Shown in pieces: positions 44,843 through 45,200 of a stretch of DNA of 45,200 bases. The notes beneath the pieces were generated by a model. That model was not told the origin of the DNA. It ran no database searches and saw only the letters and a list, made by a program, of their open reading frames with translations. Numbering within the stretch: the stretch's first letter is position 1; each line of letters opens with the position of its first letter. The translations under genes were made by a program, and so were the position numbers. Source of the DNA: an uncultured Prevotella sp. GTDB lineage: Bacteria; Bacteroidota; Bacteroidia; Bacteroidales; Bacteroidaceae. The DNA is taken from positions 1-45,200 of the forward strand of contig CAKQSF010000015.1 in assembly GCA_934272845.1 (NCBI GenBank), read 5' to 3'.

Positions 44843-45200
44843 CACACAAGGAACATATTGATAATTTACTGTTATTTGCAAGACATGGCACAAGAAACAG
44901 ATTGATAAATGCTAGTTACTTGCAAGACATGGCACAAGAGACTGATCGATAAATCCTAGTTACTTACAAGGCATGGCACAAGAAACTGATTGATAAATCC
45001 TAGTTACTTACAAGGCACGGCACAAGAAACTGATTGATAAATCCTAGTTGCTTACAAGGCACGGCACAAGAAACTGATTGATAAATCCTAGTTGCTTACA
45101 AGACATGGCACAAGAAACTGATCGATAAATCCTAGTTACTTACAAGGCACGGCACAAGAAACTGATTGATAAATCCTAGTTGCTTACAAGGCACGGCACA
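44843..45200. repeat. 44-bp tandem array before the DUF3109 gene, running off the window
   Basis: Units begin GGCACAAGAAACTGATTGAT at 44887, 44931, 44975, 45019, 45063, 45107, 45151 and 45195, exactly 44 apart. A worn first unit at 44843 (CACACAAGGAACATATTGAT) precedes them. Point differences (C/T, A/G) spread among units show exchange between copies. No 22-bp sub-period is clear here. It fills the rest of the window after the DUF3109 gene and continues beyond the edge. Confidence 0.95.

Overview
The window looks like a chromosomal segment from a Bacteroidales bacterium, most likely a Prevotella-type gut or rumen species. Three things point there. Several genes are preceded by the Bacteroidetes promoter pattern (TTG, about 19-20 bases, TAnnTTTG). 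The division/cell-wall gene order is the one usual in Bacteroidales. The secreted plant-polysaccharide enzymes end in tails of the Prevotella kind. I saw no rRNA, tRNA, CRISPR array or transposase gene.

Layout. (1) 274-3268, minus strand: glycosyltransferase, radC, DUF59 protein and lpxH-like phosphatase, apparently one operon. (2) 3733-5809: efp (minus), then rpmH and an AraC-type regulator (plus). (3) 6086-10790, plus: dut, a TPR protein, a DUF4292 lipoprotein and an EnvC-like LytM protein, behind a promoter followed at once by a terminator-like hairpin. (4) 11036-13602, minus: a helix-hairpin-helix protein and a dGTPase, each with a copy of a short MITE-like element just upstream. (5) 13867-31244, minus: a complete dcw cluster in the order mraZ-rsmH-ftsL-ftsI-murE-mraY-murD-ftsW-murG-murC-ftsQ-ftsA-ftsZ, with a three-repeat MraZ operator at its head and a terminator after ftsZ. 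(6) 31690-33901, plus: gpmI and a frameshifted acetyltransferase pseudogene. (7) 34026-43510: a GH3 glycosidase, ung on the other strand, a PL4 rhamnogalacturonan lyase and a large modular secreted protein, which suggests use of pectin and hemicellulose. (8) 44173-44781: a DUF3109 protein.

How the genes work together. The dcw genes make lipid II from cytoplasmic precursors (murC, murD, murE, mraY, murG), polymerise and crosslink it at the septum (ftsW, ftsI) and build the divisome (ftsZ, ftsA, ftsQ, ftsL). The MurE DNPR motif points to a meso-diaminopimelate peptidoglycan. The EnvC-like protein in the dut operon has lost its metal ligands and probably activates cell-separation amidases. GH3, PL4 and the 953-residue protein are exported.

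The most striking signal is non-coding. Seven tandem-repeat arrays sit in gaps between genes (about 1-161, 16771-17051, 17910-18085, 28868-29190, 31455-31674, 43645-43839 and 44843-45200). Most of their sequences are unrelated, yet every one has a 22-bp or 44-bp period. Six of them lie about 15-135 bases 5' of a start codon in the sense direction; the seventh runs off the left edge. Two of them also run into the end of the preceding gene and supply its last codons and stop (ftsQ, ftsL). Two further dispersed families are present: a MITE-like element flanked by TA with about 25-bp inverted ends (three copies), and a palindrome built on TGTAAT...GCCC...ATTACA (four sites).
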